NCBI RefSeq assembly: GCF_003576645.1
Contig: NC_044916.1
Location: 8,019,781-8,083,780, forward strand
Origin: Ipomoea triloba
Taxonomy: Eukaryota; Streptophyta; Magnoliopsida; Solanales; Convolvulaceae
Length of the DNA stretch: 64,000 nt
Reading direction: 5' to 3'
Part shown: positions 25,401 through 37,595 of the stretch, piece after piece
Layout: the number at the start of each line of letters is the position of its first letter
Position numbering within the stretch: the stretch's first letter is position 1
Translations under genes and position numbers: made by a program
Notes under the pieces: model-generated
What the model was told of the DNA's origin: nothing
The model's database searches: none
What the model saw: only the letters and a program-made list of their open reading frames with translations

Positions 25401-25640
25401 CTTCTTGATTAGATCTGGCATCAGGCATCGGCCATGCACACATCACAATAGAAGAATATTAAATCCTGTTTGGATCTGGAATCTCTGGGGTTTACAAAGT
25501 TGAAATTTGAACTACCCCATCATAAACAAATGTATGCAACTGTTTTTACCAATTTTTTAAACCCAACTCCATCTGCATGTCAAATTCTTCAAACTGCATT
25601 CACATTGCTAATAGAATTCAAATGTGTGATGAGAATATTA
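22455..25640. other. Intergenic downstream of the ARM gene
   Basis: The first 300 bp probably hold the 3' untranslated region, with TATATATATGTATATTG and AATAATGA stretches near 22575-22610. Beyond that the sequence is AT-rich with no credible frames. A 46-bp tandem duplication (CGATTCTAGTAATTTTACTC core) lies at 23724-23815. Confidence 0.5.
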
Positions 25641-25647
25641 TGAGAAA

Positions 25648-25800
25648 ATGACACTTTTGCCTTCTAATTTATATGCTTATAGTACTTTCCCCTTGAATTA
25701 TTATTTAATGTATCCACATTATTCCTTTAATTATTTTAAAAGTGACAATTTTTATCCCTTAGCTCTTTGTTAAATAGACGTTTGGATTGTTAAAAATAAG
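25648..25800. mobile_element. Single diverged arm of the foldback MITE family
   Basis: Starts GAGAAAATGACACTTTTG and continues with phrases parallel to 16279-16440 (TATATGCTTATAGTACTTT, then TTATTTTAAAAGTG). No partner arm was recognised. Confidence 0.5.
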
Positions 25801-28800
25801 GACAAAATATGTATTTTATTTATTTTCCTTCTCTAACGAATTATTTCTTATATATGGAGATCAGAATAAATGTGAAAAAAGAACAGGCATCATTTACAAA
25901 TATTATAATTATAATTTTAATTATAATTTTAACGTAATTTTAATAACAAATTTAAAATTTAAATATAAATAATTATAATATTTGCAAATGATGTGTTAAA
26001 TTTGTGTTTAAGTCTTAATTTTGTTACTGTTTGCAAAGGAATAATTAAGTTGCAATGATAAATAATATATCAAAAATACTTTTAATAATGTTGAAAAATA
26101 GTTCATTGTAAGTCATTTTCAAATAGCTTGTAAGTAGAAACATTATATTACATCGTGATTATCCAAGTAATACTCCGTAATAAATAGGATTGCAATATTA
26201 ATGCATATTTTGTTACAACTACAATAAAATATGATTTTACCCGTTCGAGTTTAATTTTTGTCCATACTTTCTTGATCAAACTTGTAACCGCTGTCCACAT
26301 GGTCTTCATAACATACTTGAACATTTCCATGGTACACATACATAACACCAAATTCATATAATTATTTTTAGTTTTTGAATGATATATATCTCTCTAAAAC
26401 TTAGAGCATTTAAGGTCCATGGAACTTGCAAGTTGCAAAACCTTGGAAAAAAAGTCTCAAGGATAAACTTAATAATGCATCTTGATCCCATGCCCTGATG
26501 CTCCCATGCAATGGCATTTGTCACGTTTTTAGGTGAAGATATTTTTGATTTATTTTATTTTATTTATTTTGGAGTGATATGATAATTAAAATTACGAAAC
26601 CATGATTAAGTGGCACAAGATTGAATAGGTACCCATAAAGGTCATAAGTTTGATTCTTGTCAATAGTCTTTCAATTGAGCTTGCTACAAGGTCTTTCTGG
26701 TTTTTTCTATCACCCCAAAAAAACCATAAATTTGTTATTAATTGTATTAAACATCAGACTTCTAAAACCAAAGATTAAATATTTACCAATATATTGACTA
26801 TACATTATTCTAAACTAAAAAAATTTAGTCTTAATGAATCAACAATATGTGTTTTAAGGGAAAGGAGGTTTCAGGCCGGATTAACAAGCCTTTAATTTGT
26901 TACACAATTGATTATGCAACAAGTACTAGAAAGACACTCAAGAAACTAGAAGACCACACATTTATGATTGCAAGGCTTAGATAATGATTATTTAAGATGT
27001 CTAACTTTTCTGAAAGTTATAATTAAAATTACGAAACGGAGCTTGACCTTGTTTGAAAAGTTCTTCAATATTGACGTGTATCACACAAACCCTCCTAGGT
27101 AATTTTATTTTCGTATCAAATATTCAAATTGACCATTTTTTTGTTTTAAAATTTATTTTGTTTAACCAACCGTACCTATACTTATAATTATTTTAGGGAG
27201 AATTGCACCTTAAAAATATAATAATGCCCCCTGCTCCCTCTAAATAAGACAACTATCCAGAGATAATCATCTTTCTTCTAAGTCTATTATTTTATTCTTT
27301 CTGCAAAGAAATAATCAAATTGATGAAGACTTCATTTATGAATTTTGTCTTAGCGCCATCTCCGACCCACATTACACCAAAATATCAAATTTCTCCATCA
27401 AATGTCGCATTAAAAAGAATAATCTCAGCATATTCTCATATCAATTTTTTTCATCTCCAACCCATTTATACCAAAACACCAAATTTCTACACTAAAATAA
27501 TTTAATTTCTCAATTATTAATTCGGATTGAATTTAATTAATTTAATATAATTTATTTCAAACTTAATTAGTTTAATATAAAATATAACTTGTGATGTAAA
27601 TAATAATTTGTATGAACATTAATTTTTTCATAACATTAATTATTTAAAAAATGAATTTAACAATATTTTTAAAAATTTAAATTATTCCATAATAATAATA
27701 ATATAGCACAAAACATCTAGTACATTTAATTATCGAAATTACCATATCGTTCCCACAAATGCTCAATCAATGCAGAGTGCATAATGAGCTTCTTTATCTT
27801 TAATTTGTCTATGCCAAGCAAGAGCACGGAAGAGCTGAATCAAACTGTGAATTTCAAAAATATTTTGATAATTTGGGAGGAAGTGGGAGTGGACTAGGAA
27901 TTTATTAATTTTATATTATTTTTAAAATTATTTTGTATTTTCTAATATCAATATTATGTCGTATGTATTTTAATTTTTATTATGTTCTAGTTATGTTTGA
28001 TTTATTTAAAATTTTAATTAATATATATTCAATATTAGTCTTGTTTCGATCGTTTCAATGAGATCTTTAAAATGGTATAATTTATATTTAATAATACAAA
28101 CTTTAAATACAAGTTTTAACAAAATAATAAAGTTTTATATGAAACAAATAAGGATAAATTTGACATTATAAAATAGAAGCAAGGGCAAAATGATACATTT
28201 CTTCCCCATCTCTAATTTGTTGCGGATGAACAGCGCCATATATGGCACGACACTGTTTATCAACGCTAAATAATTTGGCATTTTGCCACTACGATGACAC
28301 CGCTTGGAGCTCAAGAAAATGACAGAATGGTAGAATATCATTGTTTTTAACCGATTTGGTGCCCCTTGGAGATGCTCTAAATCAACAAAATTTAAAACAC
28401 TATACTCGTGTGTCTATTTTCAAATTGAACATTTGTACCTGATGCAAATATGTAGATATGTATGGTTGTATCAGGTGCTAGCATCATTACTGATCGATAA
28501 TAAATGGTAAAATTATAGGGCAACTTTTGATAAATTGGTAAATCTCAAGTTTGAACCGTTCATCTCATTGTGGGTCTTTATTGGTTACAATAGTCACAAG
28601 ACGGAGTTTACTTAGTGTACACCCTTGAATAGTAACTGCATGTTTTCCTCGTCACTATTAAAAAAAAAGAAGCTAAAATCAAACAAAGGTGTACCAAATA
28701 TAATTCAACACTCAAGAGAAAATCATGTTTATATAATTTTCAAAACAATAAAAAGGTAATTAATTTGAATTAAAAAACATATTTTTTCATTTGGACTTTC
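25800..28800. other. Intergenic, no gene seen
   Basis: Highly AT-rich. A stretch at about 26622-26720 with AAGGTCATAAGTTTGATTCT may be a decayed SINE-like repeat. Open frames here are short and without motifs. Confidence 0.45.
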
Positions 28801-28821
28801 ACATTAATTTAATGTATTTTA

Positions 28822-29196
28822 GAGTTAATTCCATTTTTGGTCCTAGATTTATAGGTAACATTCCACTTTTAGTCCTAGTCATATTGTAACTTGACCAGTT
28901 TTGATTCTCCGTCAACAAAATCGTTGAAATTTCGTTAAATATAAGGGAATTTAGATCTTTTTTATACAAAGTAGGTTGGCGCCCGCACTATATTTTTTAG
29001 GTTTATTTTTTTGAAACAATTCATAATTGATGATCAAAATGTCGTTGTATTTAACGAAATTTAAACTATTTTGTTGATAGAGGACCAAAAATGGTCATGC
29101 TACAATAATACTAGGACCAAAAGTGCATGTTTTGATAAAAAAGAACTAAAAATGGATTGTCACCTATAATTTTAGGACCAAAAATATAATTAATTC
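28822..29196. mobile_element. MULE-type MITE, 375 bp, same family as 18304 and 18783
   Basis: Begins GAGTTAATTCCATTTTTGG and ends TTAATTC. Flanked by TGTATTTTA at 28813-28821 and 29197-29205, an exact 9-bp duplication. No coding capacity. Confidence 0.87.
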
Positions 29197-29209
29197 TGTA
29201 TTTTATATG

Positions 29210-30070
29210 AAAAAAAATGGTTCCTATTTTTAATTTTAGGGGGAACATGGAGCCCATATGTGCCATGACTTCTTCACCGACCATTAAATTCAAACCTATG
29301 AATAAAGGATGGTGGAGTCGATCTATGATACGATGCTGGATATCTGTGATATGAGGATATTCAATATAATTGGGAGAAGAAGAATATTCAATATAATTCA
29401 TGAAATGTAAATATCATAAAATGTTTGCTAATATTAAATGCACTTATATATGTGTAAAATTTAATAAATAAATAAATATCTTATCAATAAAAAAATATAA
29501 TTTGTAATTTTAGTTGTATAAAATAAATATTTTGATACATTATGTTAAAATTTTTAACAAAAATCAATACTCATTATTCAAATAAAAGAATAAAAAATTA
29601 GTGTTAAATTATTAAATTAAAAATAAATTCACTATAATTATTATGTTGCGCAAATTTTGTTTTTAGATCTTTGGATTACGTGTCACTTGATTGAATATTG
29701 TTGAAGCCTAGCTTTAAATAATTGGTATACCAACTAATAAACAACCAATCTAGTACGATAAAATTTTAATATAATTGTCATAAAAAAATTGTCGTTTTCA
29801 TCAATAAGACAAAAAAAATTCACTAAAAGCAAAGGCAATTTCTATACATACAGGCATGTTATGGAACATTGATGTAACATAACGTGTGATAATTTTTTTT
29901 AACTGATAGTCTGTTAGTGGATACCATATTACTGTCTGACAATAATTTCATTATGAAAATGACTCCACCCAAGTGGATATACTGCTTGACAACCTGGTTC
30001 AAATGCCATAAAACATATATAATCCTCCTTCACCAATAACCGTCAAAAAAAAAAGAAAAAAAAAAGAGTG
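29210..30070. other. Intergenic, no gene seen
   Basis: AT-rich DNA with short A-rich tails near 30040-30066 that may end a retroposed fragment. Confidence 0.4.
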
Positions 30071-30074
30071 ACTC

Positions 30075-30415
30075 TCCTGAAAGACCGTGTTACGAATTTT
30101 TATCCGTAAAACTGTGTCAAGGTTTCTTATTCGTGAGATTGATTGAGTCAAGATGGAAATGTAATACTTATAATGAAAAATGTAATATTAATCAGGTTTA
30201 TTACTTTAATATTTTTGAAGAAAAATATATTATTTTTAAATCAAAATGTAAAAGTATTACATTTTTTTCAAAAGTATTACACTTCCCCTTTATAAGTAAT
30301 AAACACTTTTTATTTCTGATTAGTATTATATTTTTCAATTACGTATTATATTATTATAATGACTTGACCTGTTTCACGGATAAGGATCCATAAGACACTA
30401 AGACGGTCTCACAAA
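30075..30415. mobile_element. MITE-like element with AGACCGT termini
   Basis: The left side has AAGACCGTG and 'tttttatccgt'. The right side has the complements 'acggataagg' and AGACGGTCTCAC. 'tgtgtcaagg' on the left pairs approximately with 'gacttgacct' on the right. The interior is AT-rich with 'gtattac' repeats. Boundaries are approximate and no duplication was found. Confidence 0.45.
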
Positions 30416-30706
30416 AGTTTTTGCAAAAAAAAAAATAAAAAATACTAAACATAAAAACACAGAAATTTAAGAAAATATATTTAGTATAGTTTATTTCTTT
30501 TAATCGGATCGTTATATATATTATATGTATATATTTCAATTTCAATTTCAATTTAAATTTAAAATGATAATTTTAGTAATGTGGATATAAATATTATTAC
30601 ATTTGAAAATTTTTATACTGTCATATACTTTGTAAAATTGTAAATTTGTACTGTATATTTTTGCAATGGCATAAAATGGATGAATCCATCTTTATCAAAC
30701 ACAAAG

Positions 30707-30711
<5 letters not shown>

Positions 30712-30789
<78 letters not shown>

Positions 30790-30820
30790 GCGCGCGCGTG
30801 CACACACACATATATATATA
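30712..30820. repeat. Long TA microsatellite with CG/CA tail
   Basis: About 37 TA units (to 30788), then CGCGCGCG, GTGCACACACACA and a second TA run. Open frames over it are artefacts. Confidence 0.95.
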
Positions 30821-30821
30821 T

Positions 30822-30990
30822 TAGGAGATCAGTGAACCAGATTGCCCACGCTTTAGTTAAATAAGGCGGCTAGCTCTCAGTCTCGCTCTCGTTCTTGGGA
30901 TCAATTCCCACCGGAGACTGTATGCGCCATCTGTTACCTAACTAAGTATTAATAGAATTATAATTATTATTTTGGTTTTCAAAAAAAAAA
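30822..30990 (+). mobile_element. LINE 3' end (RNase H C-terminus remnant)
   Basis: Plus-strand translation gives SVNQIAHALVK, then with stops 'LGSIPTGDCMRHLLPN', followed by an A-rich tail. This matches the usual end of plant L1-type LINE RNase H domains (an Asn/Ala/His/Ala/Leu/Ala-Lys motif, then a Pro-rich 'RHLLPN' end). It is 5'-truncated and carries stops. A second copy lies at 43285-43440. Confidence 0.65.
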
Positions 30991-30999
30991 AACGACATA

Positions 31000-31470
31000 A
31001 CATAGCAATAAAACTACGGAGTATATTTTAATGAAAAGCTCTAGCAAATTATTATTTATTGCATCATTTATAAATGTATTTAGCAAACAGATCGTAGAGG
31101 CGTGCTAATGTTGTGAAAATATTGTATTGTTCTAGAAATTAATGTTAATTTAATAAAAATTATAACAAATGAACAAATATGATAATATCAGTGAAATTGT
31201 GTGACTAAATAATGTTATCAGTTAAGAAGTTAGGAATTAAATATTGCATTATTGTATTAGTCTTATTAACTAAAAGCGGAATTTTCCTTTTATAATATAT
31301 ATGACAAATTTTAAATTTGTCTGACAATTCAAAAATAATAAAGTTGACATAAATAAATAAAGTATATTTTTTGAAAGCTACCTCATATGGATCTCCATCA
31401 TCAAGTAATCATGTGCCCATGCTTATGTAGTTGTCAGTCATTACTTAATTCTAATGTTGGGAATTCATCT
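31000..31470. repeat. Duplicated block, copy 1 (copy 2 at 43531-44030)
   Basis: From the AGCAATAAAACTACGGAGTA segment onward, this block aligns almost continuously with 43531-44030, including 'tttagcaaacagatcg' and 'catgtgcccatgcttatg'. Both copies follow the same LINE tail, so the LINE inserted before the duplication. Confidence 0.8.
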
Positions 31471-32009
31471 TTAAAGCGTGCAAATTATATATGCGAATGA
31501 TTCTTTACAATTGATTGAATTGATAATTTCGGATTAGTTAGTATGTCATCCGTGCGATGTAGTGTAACATTTTTTAAAAATAATATAAATTGAAACATAA
31601 ACTATTAATATTAAATTATATAAAATTCTACACATAATGTTTTTTTTTTTTGGTATATCAACATTAAAATTCCTTAACTTTTAAATGCATTTATTACCTT
31701 ATATGCCATAACCCAAAGAAAATCCTAATTCCTAAATGTAAATAAATGGTTTATAATTCATATTTATTAAAAATTAAAATAGCACACATAAAAAACTAAC
31801 TACTAACAATCTCACTTCAATTTTAAATTACAAATTGTAAATGACTTCTTTGTACACAACATTCGAAGTTTTACTACAACGGTCATTTCAATCACTAGCC
31901 ACATAATGTTGTCCGTGATTTAAAATCGAATTCTTCAGTTTAAAAAAAAATTGAGTTCTTCAAAAACAGACCAACAAGCTTTAAAGTTTGAGACCTTAAA
32001 TTTTGTTGA

Positions 32010-32171
32010 ATTTTTTTTTTAGTACTATGGACTCTGTTATAATGTAGTATTTGTTCATAGCTACTTTCTCAACCAAATGAAGCACAAAGAGCTAATATCG
32101 TCTCCACTGAGACTCGAACCCACCCCTCCCATGTGGGGTACAACCGGGTGCCACTAGACCACAAGGTCTTT
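32010..32171 (-). mobile_element. Full-length SINE with target-site duplication
   Basis: On the minus strand the A box TGGTCTAGTGGC and B box GGTTCGAGTCTC are both intact, followed by 'ggttgagaaagtagctatg' and an A-rich tail. Flanks GACCTTAAATTTTGTTGA (31992-32009) and GACTTGAATTTTGTTGA (32172-32188) form the duplication. Paralogous modules at about 40020 and 44520 carry the site once, without the SINE. Confidence 0.85.
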
Positions 32172-32390
32172 GACTTGAATTTTGTTGATAGTCATACGGA
32201 ATCATTAATAAGGAAAATTGTCTCATTTAGAACTTAAATGTTAGTTTAGTATCCGATTGTGTCAACGACATATGTGAAATCATAACCAACGTATGATATG
32301 CTAATCAATGGATGAGTAATCTGGTGCCGTCACACAAACCAAGTGAGTGATCTATATTCTTCCGGAAGATGACACGAAATCCAACCTTTA

Positions 32391-32799
32391 CAGGGCGTTT
32401 GGTTGGAGGGAATTATAATTCCTTTCCCACTTAATTCCTGCCTAATTCCGAAGGCAACTAAATTCCTTTGTTTGGTTGGAGGGAATTGCAATGTCTTCCC
32501 TTCAAAATTATAGCGTGTATTATTCTTTGACTTCCCTTTGTGTATGTCCCTTTAAATATTTATATGCAGCAACTATTCAAAATTTGTATTCTTTATATGC
32601 AATGTTTATATACAACTTTCGTGTATGTTCCTTTGAATTCTTTATATGCATAACTCTTCAAAATTCCTAATTAACCAAATCAAATGCTTGTGTTTTTTTA
32701 GTTCAAGAGATACGGTAGATGAGTGCTTTTGAATTTAATATGTTTTATTTTTTGAGGTTTGAATATGCAAATGAGTCCAATAGATACTTGTCATTTAAG

Positions 32800-32841
<42 letters not shown>

Positions 32842-33038
32842 CAATGAATATTTTGGACTTTATACTACTTATTCCTTCTCAATTCCCATATACCAAACAT
32901 TGGAATTGAAATTTCTAATAAGTTTATTCATGCAAACCAAACACTGGAATTTAAACTCACTTTAGTCGCGCATTGTTCTTTTCTCATGGAATTGCAATTC
33001 TTTTCCTACCTAATTCCTTCATCCAACCAAACGCCCTG
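32391..33038. mobile_element. PIF/Harbinger-type MITE, 648 bp, TTA target-site duplication
   Basis: Terminal inverted repeats CAGGGCGTTTGGTTGGA at both ends, continuing with diverged 'attcctt' phrases. TTA at 32388-32390 and 33039-33041. Paralogous modules at about 40288 and 44786 have the uninterrupted CTTTAAAGTCAATG or a close variant. An ATA/AAT microsatellite is inside (about 32802-32841). No transposase. Confidence 0.9.
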
Positions 33039-33469
33039 TTAAAGTCAATGAATGATGGGATAAAGTACAGATAAGTCATCCAACTATTTGAAAAAGAGCA
33101 ATTAAGTAGCCACCCAATTGGAATATGCTCTAAATAAATCTACGAACCTGAAATATATTGCAATTAATATTTTTAACAGGTAACTTGCTGGTTACTACTG
33201 AGGATCACCACGTGGATTTTATTTTTAATTTTTAATTTTAAAAATTTTCCACAATTGAGTTTTTTCTCCAACACTCTTGCCACTGTGTAAATGAAGATAC
33301 TGCATCTTATGATTCATATGTGATAGTTTGTTTCCTACACAGTTTGATGACTTATTTATACTTTATTCCTATTTTAAAATCAATCGACTTCACTCCCAGG
33401 AATAGACTGAAATCGGTCAATTTAAAAGAAAAAGATATGAACTAAATTTAGTTAAATTAAGAGTTAATA

Positions 33470-33760
33470 CCACAAATGGTCCTTTAACTATTGGGATAGT
33501 ACTCCTTTTGGTCCTCGACTTTCAATTTGACCAAAACACATACCTTAACTTTTATTTTTACAAATAGTCCTTTGTTATAATTTTTGTTAAGTGGTGTTAA
33601 ATCTAAGGTTAATATCGTCAAATCTAAAAGTATTAAATGTTTTTTTTAAACAAAATATTAAATGCTACTCAGGAACATGAAAGCAACCAAAAACAAGAAT
33701 TATTAAATCAATCTTTGCAAATTTAAAAATATTAGCACCATTTCCTTCATTCTTCCCCAG
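33470..33760. other. Intergenic, lone MITE-like arm
   Basis: A segment starting AGAGTTAATACCACAAATGG with 'ggtcctttaac' and 'ttggtcctcgac' phrases looks like one arm of a 'gagttaat' MITE. No opposite arm was found. Confidence 0.4.
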
Positions 33761-33899
33761 TTTTCCTCCACAACTCCAACACGCAGAATTTAGAGAAAGA
33801 AAATGTCACCTCTCATTCTTCCCCAATTCTCTTCCACATCTTCAACACCCATAATTTGGATAGAAAAATACCAAATGCCCTTCATGTATTGTAGTCTTA

Positions 33900-34206
33900 T
33901 TCAACTACGATTTCATTGGAGAATATACACTCAAATATGTGAAACTGTTATTTCATTTCATTTTATATACACTGTAGTTTCATTATAACACAACTAAAAT
34001 ATTATTTTAATATAACTATAGTTTCATTCGACAATATATACTCAATATGTGAGACATGTTATTTAGTTTAATTTTATACATACTGTAGTATCATTTCAAC
34101 ACACCTAAAATATCATTCTAATTCAACTACAGTTTCATTTGATAATATATACTCAATATGTGAGGCATGCTATTCAGTTTCATTTTAGATACACTGTAAT
34201 TCATTT
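33900..34206. repeat. Tandem repeat, period 111 bp, about 2.8 copies
   Basis: Units begin at 33900, 34011 and 34122 with TTCAACTAC or a close variant, then 'tttcatt', 'atatactcaatatgtga' and 'cactgtag'. Period is 111 bp both times; the last unit is shortened. Divergence is moderate. Confidence 0.8.
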
Positions 34207-34209
34207 TAT

Positions 34210-35050
34210 TATGAGCACATCATAAGTACTAGATTTGTTAAATATAACGGCCTCCATTTCTTTACTTAAAGAAACGACGCCGTTTTAATTTGGACCATGA
34301 TCCACTGTATAACAATTGGTTAATGGGGCCACTATGTTTTGTCGAGTGAAATTGGTGGGCTGCAAGAGGCCCATGCTTCAAGGGGCAAGGCCATTTGGGG
34401 GTGAAGATCAATAGTTATTGCATGGATCGTGGTCCACACAACTGTGTGGACAATAATTCAAAAATGGCGTTGTTTCACATAATTTTTTCTTTTTATGCGA
34501 CCTACTGCAACATACATTTTTATAAGTTATAATGTACATTATTCTAAAGTATAATGTATATTATCCTAACTTTATATCTCTCTTCAAGCTACTTTTCATA
34601 TTATTATTATTACCACCACACACGTTTGTGACTGAGATTTGTTTTTTTTTTTTTTGTTTTTTGTTTTTATTTGTTTTTGTTTTTTTGTTTTTAATTTTTT
34701 TTATAGATTTATTTGCCTTTTTATTTTATTTATAGAGGGATGATTTGATAATTTTGGAGCATGTTTTGAATGTTGGATGTGATTTTAGGGGCCTAATTTA
34801 TAGTAAATTTCGATTCCCTTGTTGTTGTACTCTCCTTCTTTGGGTAGGTCTAGCTCTGTATACATCTTGCTTTGCGTACTGCAAGCGAAAACTATCTATG
34901 GGTGGAAGAGGTGCTAGCACGAGCTATCTTAAAAGACACTTAGAGATTTTCTTGCATTTAGAAGTTACATATCCCTCGATAAAATAAGCAAACCTTGATA
35001 TCATTTTGCCCGCCTAGTGAATCATGAGGTAATTCGTTAGTTGGTTCTAG
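34210..35050. other. Intergenic, no gene seen
   Basis: Contains two TGGACCATGATCCA-type or related motifs (about 34293 and 34423) that recall the ends of the hairpin MITE at 47046. A T-rich tract occupies about 34640-34705. An 80-codon frame at 34745-34987 has no recognisable motif. Confidence 0.4.
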
Positions 35051-35056
35051 CACTAA

Positions 35057-36139
35057 CAGCACGTTTGGTTCACAGAATGAATTTGTAAGGAATATGAATT
35101 CTATTCCATGGGGAATGAAATAGGTAAGGAATAGAACATGGATTGTATTCTATTCTTTGGTTCGCTGGAAGAATAGGCTTTAGAAATTGTATTACAACGT
35201 TTGGTTGGTTAAAGGAATAAAAATGAAATATATGTTTAAAAGACATAAATACCCTTATACAAAATATATTATTATTATTTATTATTATTACTACTACTAC
35301 TACTATTAAATTCTGTCTTGCACCAAGGTAACGCTTGTTTGTGCGCTCAATGCGTAGTTTATCATAGGCCTTGAATGATTTCATCTCACAAGTTCAACAG
35401 ATGGCTTCTCCCTGGTAATTGGCAGCGCAAGTATGGACCCTGGACTTGGGTTGCAGTTGCAAGTTCATCCGCAGATGAATCACCAGCCTTAACGTACACT
35501 TCTATACATTGCCAAGTGGTGAATCTTCAAAAGGGAAGAACAATACAATGGCGGGAGTGATGCAAGGGATCAATCTCTTTTTACGAGTCCCTCTATGAAT
35601 TAGTATTGATTTCTTCTTTTTTCTTTTCATGGTTTTCTGCAATCATTAGTACCATTGGTGTGTATGTTTAGAAAAGGAAATTAATTTATGAATATTATTT
35701 ATTGTTGATCAATTTATTGTATGATATTCCTTTGAAAAATGTTGTGTGAAATGATTGCTGCAAATTTCATGATACACTGCTTGGTTTTATTCGCCCACGA
35801 ACATGGATGGATTATTTACCATTGTTACGAAATATTACTACAAAAATAATATTTTTATAAAAAAAATAAATTTGATTCAGAGTGTTGTGATCTAAATATA
35901 TTTAAGTTTAATTAAGGGTAAAATAGTAAATAAAAATTTTTTGTCTATTCCTGAGAACTCAGGAATAGGTTAATACCAAGCTAAGGGGGGTATGGTAATA
36001 GCTATTACCCTTGCAAGGGTAATAGCTCATTCCTAGGAATATTGTTCCTTGGAATAGAAAGCATTACCAAACAAAAGAATAGGCCTATTCCTGAGAATGC
36101 TATGCCATTCCAAGCTTATTTCGCGAACCAAACATGCCG
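35057..36139. mobile_element. PIF/Harbinger-type non-autonomous element, 1083 bp
   Basis: Ends CAGCACGTTTGGTTC on the left and the near-complement GAACCAAACATGCCG on the right, flanked by TAA at 35054-35056 and 36140-36142. Subterminal 'ggaat' motifs are repeated in both orientations. The centre (about 35320-35570) is less AT-rich and holds a 61-codon frame (35375-35560, plus) rich in Trp, Ser and Ala that I do not recognise. It could be captured host sequence. Confidence 0.75.
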
Positions 36140-36169
36140 TAAATACTTTAATGGAAAGATGAGAGGCAT

Positions 36170-36769
36170 CATTGTTAGTGCCCGCAATTATGGATTATGA
36201 CATGAGCAACCATTGAGCATGGTAGACGATGAGGTTTTGATGTGCATATAAGGGAAAATAAAGAATCAAGAAAATATTTCCCGACTAAAAATTTAGGAAG
36301 ATAATCTTGACCCTTTTTCATTGACCAGAATAAATCTTTTCGTTTGATTTTGTTTTCTTTGAACACCCAATCACGCTAAAATTTGAAAAATAATTTCCGG
36401 AAGTCATTTTCTATGTTTACCAAATATATGAAAAGTCCAACCATATTATTATTGAACATTTTATATATGTTCATTGCTTTTAATTTATTATTCAAAATCA
36501 AAATAATATAACCTTTTTTGTACATTGCAGGATTGCAATGGTAAAGTAATAGTAATAATAAAACTACAAGAGTTATAAAAATTAGAGAAGTCAATCTTAC
36601 CTCGAAATCGATGGGCTAATTTGATATGCCCGATAGTGGTTAGGATTAGGGATGATAAATATTAGCCTAATAAGCATAGAATTGATAAGTCTAATAGCAC
36701 GAACGGTCTAGCCCAAAATTTATTAGGCTAACCCGATAGCCCAAGTCACTTAAGGCTACTCTTTAGTTT
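36170..36769. repeat. Duplicated module X, copy 1, left part
   Basis: Module X has five copies: here with continuation at 38865-39260, then about 40960-41930, 55560-56060, 56340-57280 and 58800-59760. Shared phrases are 'gggaaaataaagaatcaag', 'tattcattgcttttaattta'-type segments, 'gctaacccgataaccca' and 'tttcacaagtgatatgaca'. It is split here by a solo LTR. Confidence 0.8.
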
Positions 36770-37595
36770 TGTTGGGAATAATTCTTGAAAAACTCAAGAA
36801 AATGGACGAAATAGAGAAACCACAAAAACAAATAAAATTCCAGGAATTTAAACCTACAACAAATGTTAGATAAACCTGGAAAAGGGGGGACGGAGATGAA
36901 CGGACTTTGGGGTAGTTGTAAGCACGAGTCGAGTTGCCTTTGTCCTTAAAACCTTATTTACCGCCTCCCGGGGTGCTGGAGCGTTGCAGCCTAGGTTTCC
37001 CAAGATAAAACGTACTACGATCCCTGCGTTTGAGCACACAAACTTGGGACCCGGCGAACGAGAACGTGGGATGAACATAGGTGGCTTGAAGGAAGGAGAT
37101 CAAAGTTTCGAGGTGGAAAATTCACTTTTGCAGAGTGATTTTTTGTTCGTGTTCTTGACACTACTTCATCATAAAATCTGCTGCTCACCTAGAAATATAT
37201 ATAGGAGATGATGGATCAATGGCATTCAATATGGCATTCAAATCTGGCATTGTAACCTCTACCCACTAGCCAAGTAATAACTCTGCCACTAACATGGTAT
37301 TAACTCAAAAAATAAATATTGGAATTAATCTGATAATCTGATATTAATTCCATAACGTATTGAGTTAATCACCTGAACAGTCACTATGGATGTGAACCGT
37401 TCTGGCCAGAGCCTCTTGCGAGAGGTCACTGCAGTTACGCGCGGAAGATCGCCTTCGAGAGGTGACTCAGACCTATGATAGGCCGAACTGTGCAAGCTTC
37501 TAGAGTTCAACTCTTAGCCGCGAGAGATCGACCAGTGCGACCAAGAGATCACCGCTATCGCAAGCTTCCATCGCAACTGCGCCTCGAGACATCAG

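Larger units (their letters stand above)
31470..33290. repeat. Duplicated module Y, copy 1, with SINE and MITE insertions
   Basis: This module aligns with 39690-40470, 44030-44945 and 57870-58330 (phrases 'catttattac.ttatatgcc', 'caacggtcatttcaatcac', 'gatgagtaatctggtgcc', 'aaagtcaatgaatgatgg'). It is interrupted by a SINE and a PIF MITE that are absent from the other copies. It continues into part of module Z (about 33290-33420). Confidence 0.8.

Noticed and set aside
30613..30864. Overlapping frames on both strands rich in Tyr-Ile
   Set aside because: They are translations of the TA microsatellite.
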